Shown: positions 1-7,169, counted from the first letter of the stretch. The stretch is DNA of 27,502 nucleotides from DAOTVS01 sp034436375 (GCA_034436375.1 DAOTVS010000166.1:1-27502), one strand, 5' to 3'. A program made the numbers and translations. Notes: a model not told the origin generated them from the sequence alone.

Positions 1-88
1 GGAAGCCCTCTGGGAATAAGGCCGGGTTTTGGCGGAGCATGTCAGCCGGCGTTCACCCGACAGGCCAGCAAGGGCTATTTGCGTATTA

Positions 89-1042
89 TCAGCGCTGCAA
101 GTAGACCACATGCACGCCGGTGTCAACAGTGCCGCAGCAGGAAGTGGCTTCGATCGTGTACGCGAAATGGCCGAAGACGTATTTGTCATTGCCCTTAGAG
201 ACGAACCCATCCACCACGAAGGCGGCAAAGCTGACGATGTGGAAACCATCATCGTCGTTCTGCCCCTTCCCCTTGACCCACGTATCGTAGATGGGGACGT
301 AGACCGTGTCACCCTTGCGGACCTCGAACTCGGTAATGGCGGGCACCTTGACGCCCGACTTGCCGTTGATCCATTGGCCCACTGACACCGTGCCATCGTA
401 GCCGTTGTCGATCCAGTTTTCTATGGTGCTGGTCCCGCAATTCTTCACACCGAAGTACAGCCAGCCCCGCATGCCGTCGTAGACATCATAGGTGCCGGCC
501 GGCGTCTTTTCGTTGATCTGGTCGCTATCCCAGATGCGGACGGTGCCTCCACCCTTGCTGTTGTTATAGGCATCCAGGCTGAGGGCGATCGGCATCAGGT
601 TACCCAATTCCCGTGGCGGGCCGTATATGGCCTGGGCGGCAGCCTGCACATTGGCCCTCGGTATGCCGATGGCCCCGGCGAAAAAGGTCGGGAACTGCTT
701 GGAGGCAACGACCGTCACGGTGCCGGTGATTGCACCGGCGGCAGCACTGCAACTGACAGAGACCAGCGCCGCGCCATTGCCCGAGACGTAACTGCTCACG
801 GCGGCCGAGGCGTCGGCCACCGACCCGCCGTTGGCCAGAATGCGCGCCCCGGCCAGCGCGCCCGCGTCGGCCGCGTTCTGCGTCTGCCGGCGCTGCGCAT
901 AGACGTTGCCCGCGTCGATGACCAGCACCAGCATGGAAACGAAGAGGATGATCATCACGGCCACGATGACCATCGTCTGCCCGCGCTCACCGGCCAGGCG
1001 CCGGGCCCAGCTTTTCAGGCCGCCGAAGCCGTCCGTGCTCAT
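89..1042 (-). CDS. TadG-like pilus assembly protein
   Basis: This 317-residue protein is probably a TadG-like part of a Tad/Flp pilus, anchored in the membrane with most of its mass outside. Residues about 15-65 carry the Tad signature: ERGQTMV, then a hydrophobic helix (VIVAVMIILFVSMLVLVIDA), then the family pattern NAADAGALAGAR. The remaining ~230 residues are a secreted domain that I do not recognise, rich in Gly, Asp and Trp and ending in a Cys-Cys pair (TSCCGTVDTG). The ATG at 1042 was chosen because it overlaps the stop of the upstream TadE-like gene by four bases (ATGA), which implies translational coupling. The reading frame stays open upstream, but only as a shadow of that gene. Family confidence is good; the exact role is inferred. 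Confidence 0.85.
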   Translation of the reverse strand: MSTDGFGGLKSWARRLAGERGQTMVIVAVMIILFVSMLVLVIDAGNVYAQRRQTQNAADAGALAGARILANGGSVADASAAVSSYVSGNGAALVSVSCSAAAGAITGTVTVVASKQFPTFFAGAIGIPRANVQAAAQAIYGPPRELGNLMPIALSLDAYNNSKGGGTVRIWDSDQINEKTPAGTYDVYDGMRGWLYFGVKNCGTSTIENWIDNGYDGTVSVGQWINGKSGVKVPAITEFEVRKGDTVYVPIYDTWVKGKGQNDDDGFHIVSFAAFVVDGFVSKGNDKYVFGHFAYTIEATSCCGTVDTGVHVVYLQR

Positions 1043-1488
1043 GGCTCCTTTATTTCCTTCCTCATCACCGCCCGGCCGGTCAGCACGATCTGCGGCGCGC
1101 CCGAGCTGGCATCCGCAAACTGGCCGATCAGCCCCGAGGCGGGGTGGAACACATACTTCACCTTGACCTCGACCGACCCCGGAGCATTGGGATCGCCGCC
1201 GGGTGTGGGCGTCAACGGGATGACCTGCGGCGTCACTGCGTCGAGGGGGATGCCGACGATCTGCGCTTTGGCGGCGGCGATCGGGTCGCCGCAACCGGGC
1301 ACCGAGGCGCAGCGGGCGCCCTCGCGCGCGGCGTTGCTCAACATGTTCTGGATCCAGATGGCGCGGCCGAGATCCACAATGCCGAAGATGATCAGCACGA
1401 GCACTAACAGGGTCACCGCGAACTCGGCCATCGACTGCCCCGCCTCGCCCGCGCCGGGCCTTTTCCAGATTGCGCGCCTGCCCGTCAT
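1039..1488 (-). CDS. TadE-like pseudopilin, copy B
   Basis: A 149-residue TadE-family protein. The N-terminus has a short basic leader, then AGQSMAEF and a ~20-residue hydrophobic helix (VTLLVLVLIIFGIVDLG), followed by the typical LSNAAREGAR segment. The G|QSMAEF context fits cleavage after Gly by a TadV-type prepilin peptidase, with Glu at position +5. TadE-like proteins act as minor pilins or assembly factors for the Flp pilus. The gene starts on the base right after the stop of the upstream tadE-like gene and overlaps the next gene by four bases, so all three form one transcription unit. The two cysteines in CASVPGC may form a disulfide outside the cell (inference). Confidence 0.88.
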   Translation of the reverse strand: MTGRRAIWKRPGAGEAGQSMAEFAVTLLVLVLIIFGIVDLGRAIWIQNMLSNAAREGARCASVPGCGDPIAAAKAQIVGIPLDAVTPQVIPLTPTPGGDPNAPGSVEVKVKYVFHPASGLIGQFADASSGAPQIVLTGRAVMRKEIKEP

Positions 1489-1890
1489 TCAGCTGCCTCC
1501 TCCGGTCGGGGCGTCATTCATCGTCACCATGGTGGCCTGCGCGCGCATCGGCACCGCCGTATCGCCCAGGAAGGGGGTGGTCAGCGACACGCTACCCGAC
1601 GCGCTCACGGTGACCGAGCTGCCCGCGGCCGTCCCCGACCTGACAATGCCGATCGTCACCCCACTCATGCCGCCGGCCGTCACCTCGGCCTGCGCGGCGG
1701 CCGTGATGCCGGGCGTGTCGGCGGGGTGCATAGAGCCGTAGCGGGCGCCCTCGCGCGCAGCGTTGGTCAGCGTCACCCAGGACGCGAACATCCGCCCCAG
1801 GTCGATGCACCCCAACAGGATCAGCAGCAGCACCGGCAGCAGTAGCGCCAGCTCGGCTGCAGCCTGACCTCTTTCCTTGCGCGCTTTCAT
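1489..1890 (-). CDS. TadE-like pseudopilin, copy A
   Basis: A TadE-family protein of 133 residues from the ATG at 1890. A GTG codon lies directly upstream at 1893 and would add one residue. The ATG is preferred because AGAGG on the minus strand (1897-1901) sits six bases before it. The N-terminus has a basic leader (KARKERG), a likely prepilin-peptidase site RG|QAAAEL, a helix of Leu/Ile/Val, and the TadE pattern LTNAAREGARYG. The C-terminal half is Ser/Thr/Val/Gly-rich and probably forms beta strands outside the cell. It is paralogous to the next gene, and two tadE-like genes before a tadG-like gene is a common Tad-locus layout. Confidence 0.87.
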   Translation of the reverse strand: MKARKERGQAAAELALLLPVLLLILLGCIDLGRMFASWVTLTNAAREGARYGSMHPADTPGITAAAQAEVTAGGMSGVTIGIVRSGTAAGSSVTVSASGSVSLTTPFLGDTAVPMRAQATMVTMNDAPTGGGS

Positions 1891-1947
1891 CACGTACCTC
1901 TTCTCCCCGCATGGCTTTGCCGGGATTGGCTGTCCTTACATCACCGG

Positions 1948-2025
1948 GCGCAGCAGGCAGGCTTCAGTTTCCTGCCTGCTGCGCTGGCCGGCGCTGGAGA
2001 AATGAGGCAGGCAGAAGCCTGCCTC
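1948..2025. repeat. Paired GCAGGC hairpins between flp1 and tadE
   Basis: Two strong hairpins are built from the same word. The first has a perfect 14-bp stem (1948-1961 with 1971-1984) and a 9-base loop. The second has a 9-bp stem, GAGGCAGGC (2004-2012) with GCCTGCCTC (2017-2025), and a 4-base loop. They lie just downstream of the flp1 stop on the transcribed strand and upstream of the tadE genes. Neither is followed by a clear U-run. They could weaken read-through or protect the pilin mRNA, so that pilin is made in excess over the assembly proteins (inference). Confidence 0.75.
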
Positions 2026-2032
2026 GCCCATC

Positions 2033-2239
2033 TCAATGGACACCGTTTTGCGTGAACCCGGTGGTGATCCTATTGAAGACGTTATTGATCTGGTTCCCCA
2101 AGATGACGACGGCCGCGATGACGACGAGGGCGATCAGGGCGATCAAGAGAGCATACTCGGCCAGGTCCTGGCCCTCTTCCCGCTTGAGCGCCTGATGCAG
2201 GGCGGAGGCCCGCCAGCAAGCGACGAGATACTGGAACAT
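2033..2239 (-). CDS. flp: Flp-type pilin 1
   Basis: A small major-pilin type protein of 68 residues. The start at 2239 is supported by GGAG on the minus strand eight bases upstream, and it gives the same leader length as the neighbouring pilin. The leader (MFQYLVACWRASALHQALKR) ends in EEG, followed by QDLAEYALL, the Flp signature with cleavage after Gly23 and Glu-Tyr at mature positions 5-6. A single hydrophobic helix (IALIALVVIAAVVILG) and a short tail, NRITTGFTQNGVH, follow. Mature length is about 45 residues, normal for Flp. It would polymerise into the thin adhesive Tad pilus. No TadA, TadB, TadC, CpaB or secretin gene is in the window, so the rest of the machinery must lie elsewhere. 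Confidence 0.9.
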   Translation of the reverse strand: MFQYLVACWRASALHQALKREEGQDLAEYALLIALIALVVIAAVVILGNQINNVFNRITTGFTQNGVH

Positions 2240-2408
2240 GGTGTGTCTCCTTTTCCGCATGCCCTTGCATGCATGCCACGAAACCGATGTGATGGAGTAC
2301 GGAGCCGGGTCGTTCGCAGGTCCGGACAACTGCCCGGCCACCCGGTGGGCCGGCGCTAAACTGCCAACACTGCCGGCAGGTTAACCGCATGAGCAGCGAG
2401 GGGCGCCG

Positions 2409-2612
2409 TCACCCGACGATATTGCCAAGCTCGTCCCCCAGTTGCGTCAAGACATCCCCGATGCCCTGCCCCAGCAGCGCAACGGCGCCAAGGACGATCA
2501 GGGCGATAAAGACAAGCAGCAGCGCGTACTCGGCCAGGTCCTGGCCCTCTTCCCGCTTGAGCATCCGATAGGGGACCGGAATGCGCAGGTGGGCGGCAAA
2601 GTATTGGAGCAT
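2409..2612 (-). CDS. flp: Flp-type pilin 2
   Basis: A second Flp pilin of 67 residues, starting at 2612 behind a GGGAGG site about eight bases upstream. It has the same architecture as pilin 1: a 23-residue leader ending LKREEG, then QDLAEYALL, then one hydrophobic helix (VFIALIVLGAVALLG) and an amphipathic tail (GDVLTQLGDELGNIVG). A 36-base stretch around the cleavage site is identical in both genes (2154-2189 and 2527-2562) while the flanks differ, which points to duplication with conservation or gene conversion of the processing region. It is the first gene of the minus-strand pilus unit and carries the best promoter candidate upstream. Confidence 0.9.
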   Translation of the reverse strand: MLQYFAAHLRIPVPYRMLKREEGQDLAEYALLLVFIALIVLGAVALLGQGIGDVLTQLGDELGNIVG

Positions 2613-2665
2613 CGGCAGGTCCCTCCCATTCCCCCGCAAGCCTCTGGAGCCCGAACGGCTCTTCT

Positions 2666-2706
2666 ATGCTTAATCTTAGCACTGTGAGGTTAAAGTAGCG
2701 TTAAAG
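2666..2706 (-). promoter_or_regulatory. flp promoter with PhoB-type tandem box
   Basis: On the minus strand, CTTTAAC occurs twice with an 11-base period (plus-strand GTTAAAG at 2700-2706 and 2689-2695). Ten bases after the second copy comes TAAGAT (plus-strand 2673-2678), a 4/6 match to the -10 consensus. Direct 7-base repeats with 11-base spacing in place of a -35 element are the usual layout for activation by OmpR/PhoB-class response regulators. Transcription would start near 2666, about 54 bases before the flp2 start. The regulator is not in the window. Confidence 0.5.
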
Positions 2707-2767
2707 CGGGGTGGCCATCGTGTGACAGATTGTTCAGGAGCATTGGAAGCAGGGCCAGAAATGTTAA

Positions 2768-4375
2768 CTATGCGGCAGGGCCGGCGCCCACGGGCACGAA
2801 CACCGTGGCCAGCTTATCCCGGTAGACCGCCCGCCAGCGCCCGCTCTCGGCCAACACCACCGCCAGGGGGGAGCCCGTCTCGATCAGGACGGTATCCACA
2901 TGGTAGCGCTGCAGGGGCGCTTCCCAATCCGCCTGCACGTGAGCTGTCTGCAGATACTCCGACAGGATCTTATCGCCATAGAGCTCGGCGCGGCCATCTA
3001 CGAACACCGGGAACCCCTGCCAGATCAGGTAGCCGCCCCATTGGTAGGTGTTAAAGATGCGTTCGCCAAGCCCGTGCTCGCGCAGGTAGGCCACGGCCGC
3101 AACCGGGTAGGTCTCTTCCTGCGCCTGGGTGTTGCCGGCTACCGTGCGGAACAGGCGCACATCCAGCAGCGCCACCAGCCCCACCAGGACCACGATCAGG
3201 CCCCGCCGCATGAGCGGCGAGAGCGGGCGCCGGCGGGCCGGGCCCGCAAAGAGGTCCTCGGCCTGCCGCGCCAGCAGCGGCGCGCCGGCCAGCGCGAGAA
3301 AGGGCGCATGTCGCGCCGAATAGAGTGCTGCCGCCCCTGTGCCGGCGAGGAGCAAGGCCTCGGTCGCGCTCAGCCGCCGGCGCGACAGGCCGAGCGTGGC
3401 CAAGAGCGCAAGCAGGAAGGCCAGGAGCGGCCAGGCCATGGGCTGGTGAAAGTTGGGCGAGAACCACTCCTGGATATTGGCCTGGATCAGCCCATTGCTC
3501 AGTGTGCCAAAGGCGAACAGCGCCCCCGCAAGGCCGTTCGGCGTGACCAGCGCGCAGAGCGCGCACAGCGCCCCCGTGAGCGCCAGGCGCACCGCCTGCG
3601 GCGCGAGCCACGGCCCCTGCCCGGCGCGCCGCCCCAGCCAGCTCAGCTCCTGCCCCACGGCATAAGCCGCGATGAGCGCCAGCCCGGCCGTAAAGCCGCT
3701 GTGCAGGTTGGCCCAGAGGAGGGTCAGGGGCGGCAGCGCCCAGAGCCAGGCCCGGCGGCCGCCCGCGGCATAGCCATCCAGAATGTAAAGGTACAGGCTC
3801 GCAAAGAGCAGCGTGAGCATCTGGGGCCGCACGTTCCACGTCAGCGATGAAGCCAGCGCCGCCAACAGTACACAGAGGGCGGCCAGCAGCGGCCGGGTGT
3901 GACAGCGGCGGTAGACCAGCGCAAAGGCGGCGGTGATCAGGAGGGCGAAGAGGAGGATCAGCCCGGGAAACCCCGCCAGCCGGTAGACGCCGTAGAGCAG
4001 GACTTCGGTCAGCCACTCATGGGTCACCCAGTGGCGCCCCTGCGCCGTAAACGAAAAGATATCCGCCGCCGGGATGCGGTGCTGGGTTACAATATAGCGA
4101 CCTGTCGCCAGGTGCCACCAAAGATCCGGGTCTGTAGCCGGGCGGATAGCCTGGATCAGGATCGCCATCAAGGCTGCCAGGGCTGGCAAGGCCTCCCAGA
4201 GGCCTTCCCTCGCCGCCGGCTTGAGCGACGCCGGCGCCTGCCGCTCGATCGTTTCCGTCTCTGCTATCAGCTTCAGCCCCCAGGGTACAAAGACTGTGTG
4301 TGCTCTGCCCCGGCCGATGATTCGGCGCGGGGCCGCAGGTTCCTCCCTAACCCTGCTTGTCAGTATAGGGCGCAA
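2768..4375 (-). CDS. Multispanning membrane protein, GT-C-like
   Basis: A 535-residue integral membrane protein. About 10-12 hydrophobic segments lie between residues ~60 and ~420, and a soluble C-terminal domain of ~110 residues follows. The first large loop has ATDPDLWWHLATGRYI and later HEWLTEVLLYG. An acidic DPD-type motif in the first outer loop is typical of GT-C glycosyltransferase-like membrane proteins. The C-terminal domain has FNTYQWGGYLIWQG and FVDGRAELYGD, which I know from a widespread uncharacterised family. A lipid-linked sugar transfer role in envelope or pilin glycosylation is possible but unproven. The start is uncertain: TTG at 4375 is the most upstream candidate and has no clear ribosome site, and the next ATG would remove the first membrane segment. 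Confidence 0.75.
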   Translation of the reverse strand: MRPILTSRVREEPAAPRRIIGRGRAHTVFVPWGLKLIAETETIERQAPASLKPAAREGLWEALPALAALMAILIQAIRPATDPDLWWHLATGRYIVTQHRIPAADIFSFTAQGRHWVTHEWLTEVLLYGVYRLAGFPGLILLFALLITAAFALVYRRCHTRPLLAALCVLLAALASSLTWNVRPQMLTLLFASLYLYILDGYAAGGRRAWLWALPPLTLLWANLHSGFTAGLALIAAYAVGQELSWLGRRAGQGPWLAPQAVRLALTGALCALCALVTPNGLAGALFAFGTLSNGLIQANIQEWFSPNFHQPMAWPLLAFLLALLATLGLSRRRLSATEALLLAGTGAAALYSARHAPFLALAGAPLLARQAEDLFAGPARRRPLSPLMRRGLIVVLVGLVALLDVRLFRTVAGNTQAQEETYPVAAVAYLREHGLGERIFNTYQWGGYLIWQGFPVFVDGRAELYGDKILSEYLQTAHVQADWEAPLQRYHVDTVLIETGSPLAVVLAESGRWRAVYRDKLATVFVPVGAGPAA

Positions 4376-4712
4376 ACGTAAGGATGGCGTAAATGCAGGG
4401 TTACGTTTTTGTTAGAGCGCGTCGTGGAGAACGAAGCATCCCGCCTCTCGATGAACCTGGCTGCCCGGGAGGAGCGCCGCCACTAGCGCAGGCCGCAGCC
4501 TGTCGCGCTGCCAGGCGGCCTGGGCCGGCGCGGGCCGCTGGCGCCCCATGTGCGAAAAGTACGGTTGTAGCACTTGCGGGTGATCAATCACCCGGCAAGA
4601 GATCACCCCCCACCATCACTCCTGCGGGTGATTACGCCGCACCCCGCTTGCGCTATAATGATCTCAGAGCGGAACGATGAAACAAGGGCTCTGCCAGACA
4701 GGAGTGAGCGGT
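4376..4712. other. 337-base non-coding gap between divergent genes
   Basis: This gap separates the minus-strand membrane protein from the plus-strand ABC remnant. Open frames inside it have biased, repetitive composition and no ribosome sites, so I do not call genes. The right half holds the half-site cluster and -10 box described separately. The left half (4376-4560) is GC-rich. I see no convincing promoter in it for the leftward gene. Confidence 0.6.
4575..4659 (+). promoter_or_regulatory. Half-site cluster and -10 box
   Basis: The 8-mer CGGGTGAT occurs at 4577-4584 and 4625-4632. Its reverse complement occurs at 4587-4594 and, with one mismatch, at 4602-4609. The first pair forms a perfect palindrome with a CA centre. 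The last copy lies in the -35 region of a consensus TATAAT at 4654-4659. The layout suggests a dimeric regulator binding at two operators upstream of the 4713 gene. Transcription would start near 4666, leaving a ~47-base leader. Confidence 0.5.
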
Positions 4713-5201
4713 ATGAGCGAGAACGTGATCGAGGTGCGGGATTTTAGAAAGGCCTACGGCAGCCACCTGGCCGTGGCGGGGATCAGCTTTGCGGTGCAGC
4801 GGGGCGAGATCTTTGGCCTGCTGGGCCCCAACGGCGCGGGCAAGACGAGCACATTGGAGTGCCTGGAGGGGTTGCGCCGGCCCGACGGGGGCGCCCTGCG
4901 CATCCTGGGTGTGGACCCGGCGCGCGACACGCGGCGGCTGTGGGGCTTGATCGGGGTGCAGCTGCAGACCTTGGGCCTGCCGGTGAATTGGCTGGCCTTT
5001 GTGGGGCTGGCCTATGGCGCCCAAGTGCCGGGTGGGGCGCTGCTGCCGGTGCTGGTGCTGCTGGCGGGGGGGGTGTCAGCCTTTGCCCTGGCCATCGCCC
5101 TCTTCCGTTGGGATAGCCGCAACGTGACGCGGCGCCTGCCCTCGGCGTGCGCGCTGCTGGCCCTGGTGCCGTATGTGGTGGGTATGGTGCTGTTGGGGTG
5201 A
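4713..5201 (+). pseudogene. ABC ATPase/permease deletion chimera
   Basis: This 162-residue frame joins two unrelated halves. Residues 1-~88 are a normal ABC ATPase N-terminus with GLLGPNGAGKTSTLE (Walker A) and the early Q-loop region IGVQLQT. From about residue 90 it becomes hydrophobic, with two or three membrane segments and a tail, ALFRWDSRNVTRR, that looks like the C-terminus of an ABC-2 type permease. The signature motif, Walker B and H-loop are absent, so it cannot be a working ATPase. The simplest reading is an in-frame deletion that fused the first gene of an ATPase-permease pair to the end of the second. The junction is near 4965-4985. The start at 4713 follows GGAG by eight bases. 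Confidence 0.75.
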
Positions 5202-5206
5202 GGCGA

Positions 5207-5335
5207 AATAAGTAAACCGTAATAAGTAAGGCCGCCATGGCGTGTACCCGCTGCTCATCGAAGGTTTTCGGCTCGTGTAGCGCCGAGCAACACATACCTC
5301 ACCATGGCAACCTTACTTATTACGGTTTACTTATT
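5207..5335. repeat. MITE-like element with 34-bp inverted ends
   Basis: Bases 5207-5240 and 5302-5335 are inverted repeats of 34 bp with only two mismatches; the outer 25 bp match perfectly. Each arm holds two direct copies of AATAAGTAA 14 bases apart, so the element has four copies in all. The 61-base core is unrelated and contains a small GCTCG/CGAGC hairpin. No reading frame for a transposase fits and no clear target duplication is visible. The element starts six bases after the ABC remnant stop and ends two bases before the next ATG. Confidence 0.85.
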
Positions 5336-5337
5336 AC

Positions 5338-6237
5338 ATGAGTTGGACAACAATGATGGAAACACAGGGTCTTCAGCGGCCACGCCTGCTCGAGCGCCTC
5401 GATGCGGGGTGGGAGTATCCCCTCACCCTGGTCTGTGCGCCGGCCGGTTACGGCAAGACCACGCTCCTGCGGCAGTGGCAGCGCCGCAGCGGGCAGCGGG
5501 TGGCCTGGCTGACGCTGGAAGAGGTCGATGGCCACCAACAGCGCTTTCTGGCGCGCCTGGCCCGGGCGCTCGGCATGGCGCCGGAGGGAGCGGGCGGTGG
5601 GCTGGCTGGCCTGCTCAACGCGGTGGCGCGACGACCGGCCCCGCTGGCGCTGGTGCTGGATGACTATCACCGGGTCGAGGATAGCGCCCCCGCGCAGGCG
5701 CTGGCGCAGGTGATCGGCTTTTTGCCGCCGGCGTTGCGCCTTCTCATCGCCAGCCGGCATGAGCCGCCCCTGCCCCTGCCGCGGCTGCGCGTGCGCGGCG
5801 AGCTCCTGGAGCTGCGGGCGGCAGACCTCGCCCTGGCCCCGGAAGAGGCGGCGGCCTGGGGGCTGCCTCTGACGCCCCGTGAGCTGGCAGCGCTGGTGGA
5901 GGGCACAGAGGGCTGGGCCATGGGCATGGCGCTGGGCGCGCCGGACCTGGATAGGGGCTACCCGGCCATTGCCCACTACCTGGAGCGCGAGGTGTGGGCC
6001 CCGCAGCCGGCGCCACTGCAGCGCTTTCTGCTGGCGGCCGGGCGGCTCGAGCGTCTGAGCCTGCCCGGGTGCCGCGCGCTGACCGGCGGCAGCGATGGGC
6101 AGGCGCTTTTGCTGGAGGCCGAGCGCCGTAACCTCTTCCTCTTCCCCATGGGCGGCGAGCGGCGCGAATACCGCTGGCACCCTCTCTTCCGCCGCTTTCT
6201 GAGCGGGCTCAGGCCCCGAGCAAAGCAGACCCGGTGA
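5338..6237 (+). pseudogene. Truncated MalT-like STAND ATPase
   Basis: The product is the ATPase part only of a MalT/LuxR-type signal-transduction ATPase (299 residues, against ~900 for full-length members). It shows APAGYGKTTLLRQW (Walker A, ~residue 38), LALVLDDYHRV (Walker B, ~103), LRLLIASRHEPPLPLPRLR (sensor strand, ~132), TEGWAMGMAL (~190) and the winged-helix end YRWHPLFRRFL. It stops there, with no TPR-like sensor and no C-terminal LuxR helix-turn-helix. The N-terminus is also short: the family normally has RPxLVPRxRLLERL, of which only RPRLLERLD remains. The ATG at 5338 lies two bases after the MITE-like repeat and has no ribosome site, and ATGs at 5353 and 5356 are alternatives. It is likely a decaying gene, though a short ATPase-only product cannot be excluded. 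Confidence 0.65.
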
Positions 6238-6252
6238 CACCGCTTTGATGCC

Positions 6253-6286
6253 ACTGTTTGACAAGTAAAACAGTTGGGAGTAGAGT
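6253..6286 (+). promoter_or_regulatory. nuo operon promoter with overlapping operator
   Basis: TTGACA (6258-6263), a 17-base spacer and TAGAGT (6281-6286) form a good sigma-70-type promoter with a perfect -35 and a 4/6 -10. The -35 is embedded in an inverted repeat, ACTGTTT (6253-6259) and AAACAGT (6268-6274) with an 8-base centre, which looks like an operator for a dimeric regulator. Transcription would begin near 6293, ~50 bases before nuoA. It is the only clear promoter upstream of the operon. Confidence 0.6.
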
Positions 6287-6342
6287 AGAGGCGCTCTGGT
6301 GAGCACGGTGTTGGGTTGTTCGGTTCATGAAGGAGTCGGGCC

Positions 6343-6699
6343 GTGCCTGCAGACTACCTGCCGATCCTCATTCTGATTGTGCTGGCAGTAGCGATGTCTG
6401 CGATCGCAATTGCCCTTTCCGCCTTCCTGGGGCCACGCAAAGCCAACCGCGAGAAATCAGCTCCGTATGAGTCCGGCATGGCGCCGATAGGGGATGCTCG
6501 CCTCCGCTTTTCCATCAAGTACTTTGTGGTCGCGATCCTCTTTATCCTCTTCGATGTAGAGACCATCTTCCTCTATCCTTGGGCCGTCTACATGCGCCAA
6601 CTGAGGCTCTTTGGCCTGGCTGAGATGGTGGTTTTCCTGGCCATCTTGTTCGTGGGTTATCTCTACGCGTGGCGGAAGGGAGGGCTGGAATGGGACTAG
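6343..6699 (+). CDS. nuoA: NADH-quinone oxidoreductase subunit A
   Basis: NuoA (118 residues, normal length) is a small membrane subunit of complex I with three helices, placed near the quinone-binding region where the two arms meet. The N-terminal helix (LPILILIVLAVAMSAIAIAL) is followed by the conserved cytoplasmic loop with KANREKSAPYESGM and RFSIKYFVVAILFILFDVE, whose acidic residues are family hallmarks. A third helix ends in YLYAWRKGGLEWD. The start is GTG at 6343, seven bases after AGGAG (6331-6335). It is the first gene of the operon and its last ten bases overlap nuoB. Confidence 0.96.
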   Translation: MPADYLPILILIVLAVAMSAIAIALSAFLGPRKANREKSAPYESGMAPIGDARLRFSIKYFVVAILFILFDVETIFLYPWAVYMRQLRLFGLAEMVVFLAILFVGYLYAWRKGGLEWD

Positions 6700-7169
6700 A
6701 GAGCCGCCTTCCAGACAATGTGTTGACTGCCAGGTTGGAAGCGCTGATCGACTGGGCGCGGAGTAATAGCGTCTACCCGCTGACATACGGGCTGGCGTGC
6801 TGCGCCATCGAGATGATGGGCGCCGGCGGCCCACGCTTCGATATTTCCCGCTTTGGCTCAGAGGTCTTCCGCAACTCGCCGCGCCAGGCTGATGTGATGA
6901 TCGTGTCTGGGCGCGTGAGCAAAAAGATGGCCCCGGTCCTGAGGCGCCTCTACGATCAGATGCCCGAGCCCAAGTGGGTCATCGCGCTGGGGGATTGCGC
7001 CAGCTCTGGCGGCATGTTCAACAACTATGCCGTTGTGCAGGGCGCCGACCAGCTGGTCCCGGTCGATGTGTACATTCCTGGCTGCCCGCCGCGGCCGGAG
7101 GCGTTGCTCTATGGCTTGATGCAGCTGCAGGAAAAGATCAAGCATGAGAAGCTGAGCGAGCGCCGGTAA
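6690..7169 (+). CDS. nuoB: NADH-quinone oxidoreductase subunit B
   Basis: NuoB (159 residues) carries cluster N2, the last iron-sulfur centre before quinone. The four ligands are visible: the tandem Cys37-Cys38 in YGLACCAIEMM, Cys103 in GDCASSGG and Cys132 in PGCPPRPEAL. Conserved surroundings include RFDISRFGSEVFRNSPRQAD. The start at 6690 follows GGAGGG and overlaps the end of nuoA by ten bases. A start 21 bases further upstream is possible but lacks a ribosome site. It pairs with NuoD to form the quinone cavity. Confidence 0.97.
   Translation: MGLESRLPDNVLTARLEALIDWARSNSVYPLTYGLACCAIEMMGAGGPRFDISRFGSEVFRNSPRQADVMIVSGRVSKKMAPVLRRLYDQMPEPKWVIALGDCASSGGMFNNYAVVQGADQLVPVDVYIPGCPPRPEALLYGLMQLQEKIKHEKLSERR

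Noticed and set aside
3051..4016. 321-residue minus-strand frame inside the membrane protein gene
   Set aside because: Another frame of the same strand, Ala/Gly/Arg/Pro-rich, no membrane pattern; the 535-residue frame explains the region.
4393..4680. 95-residue plus-strand frame in the gap before the ABC remnant
   Set aside because: Low-complexity Ala/Pro/Arg composition, no ribosome site, runs through the half-site cluster and the -10 box; a GC-rich chance frame.
5304..5663. 119-residue frame starting inside the MITE-like right arm
   Set aside because: Overlaps the MalT-like frame, which has clear Walker motifs; this frame has none.
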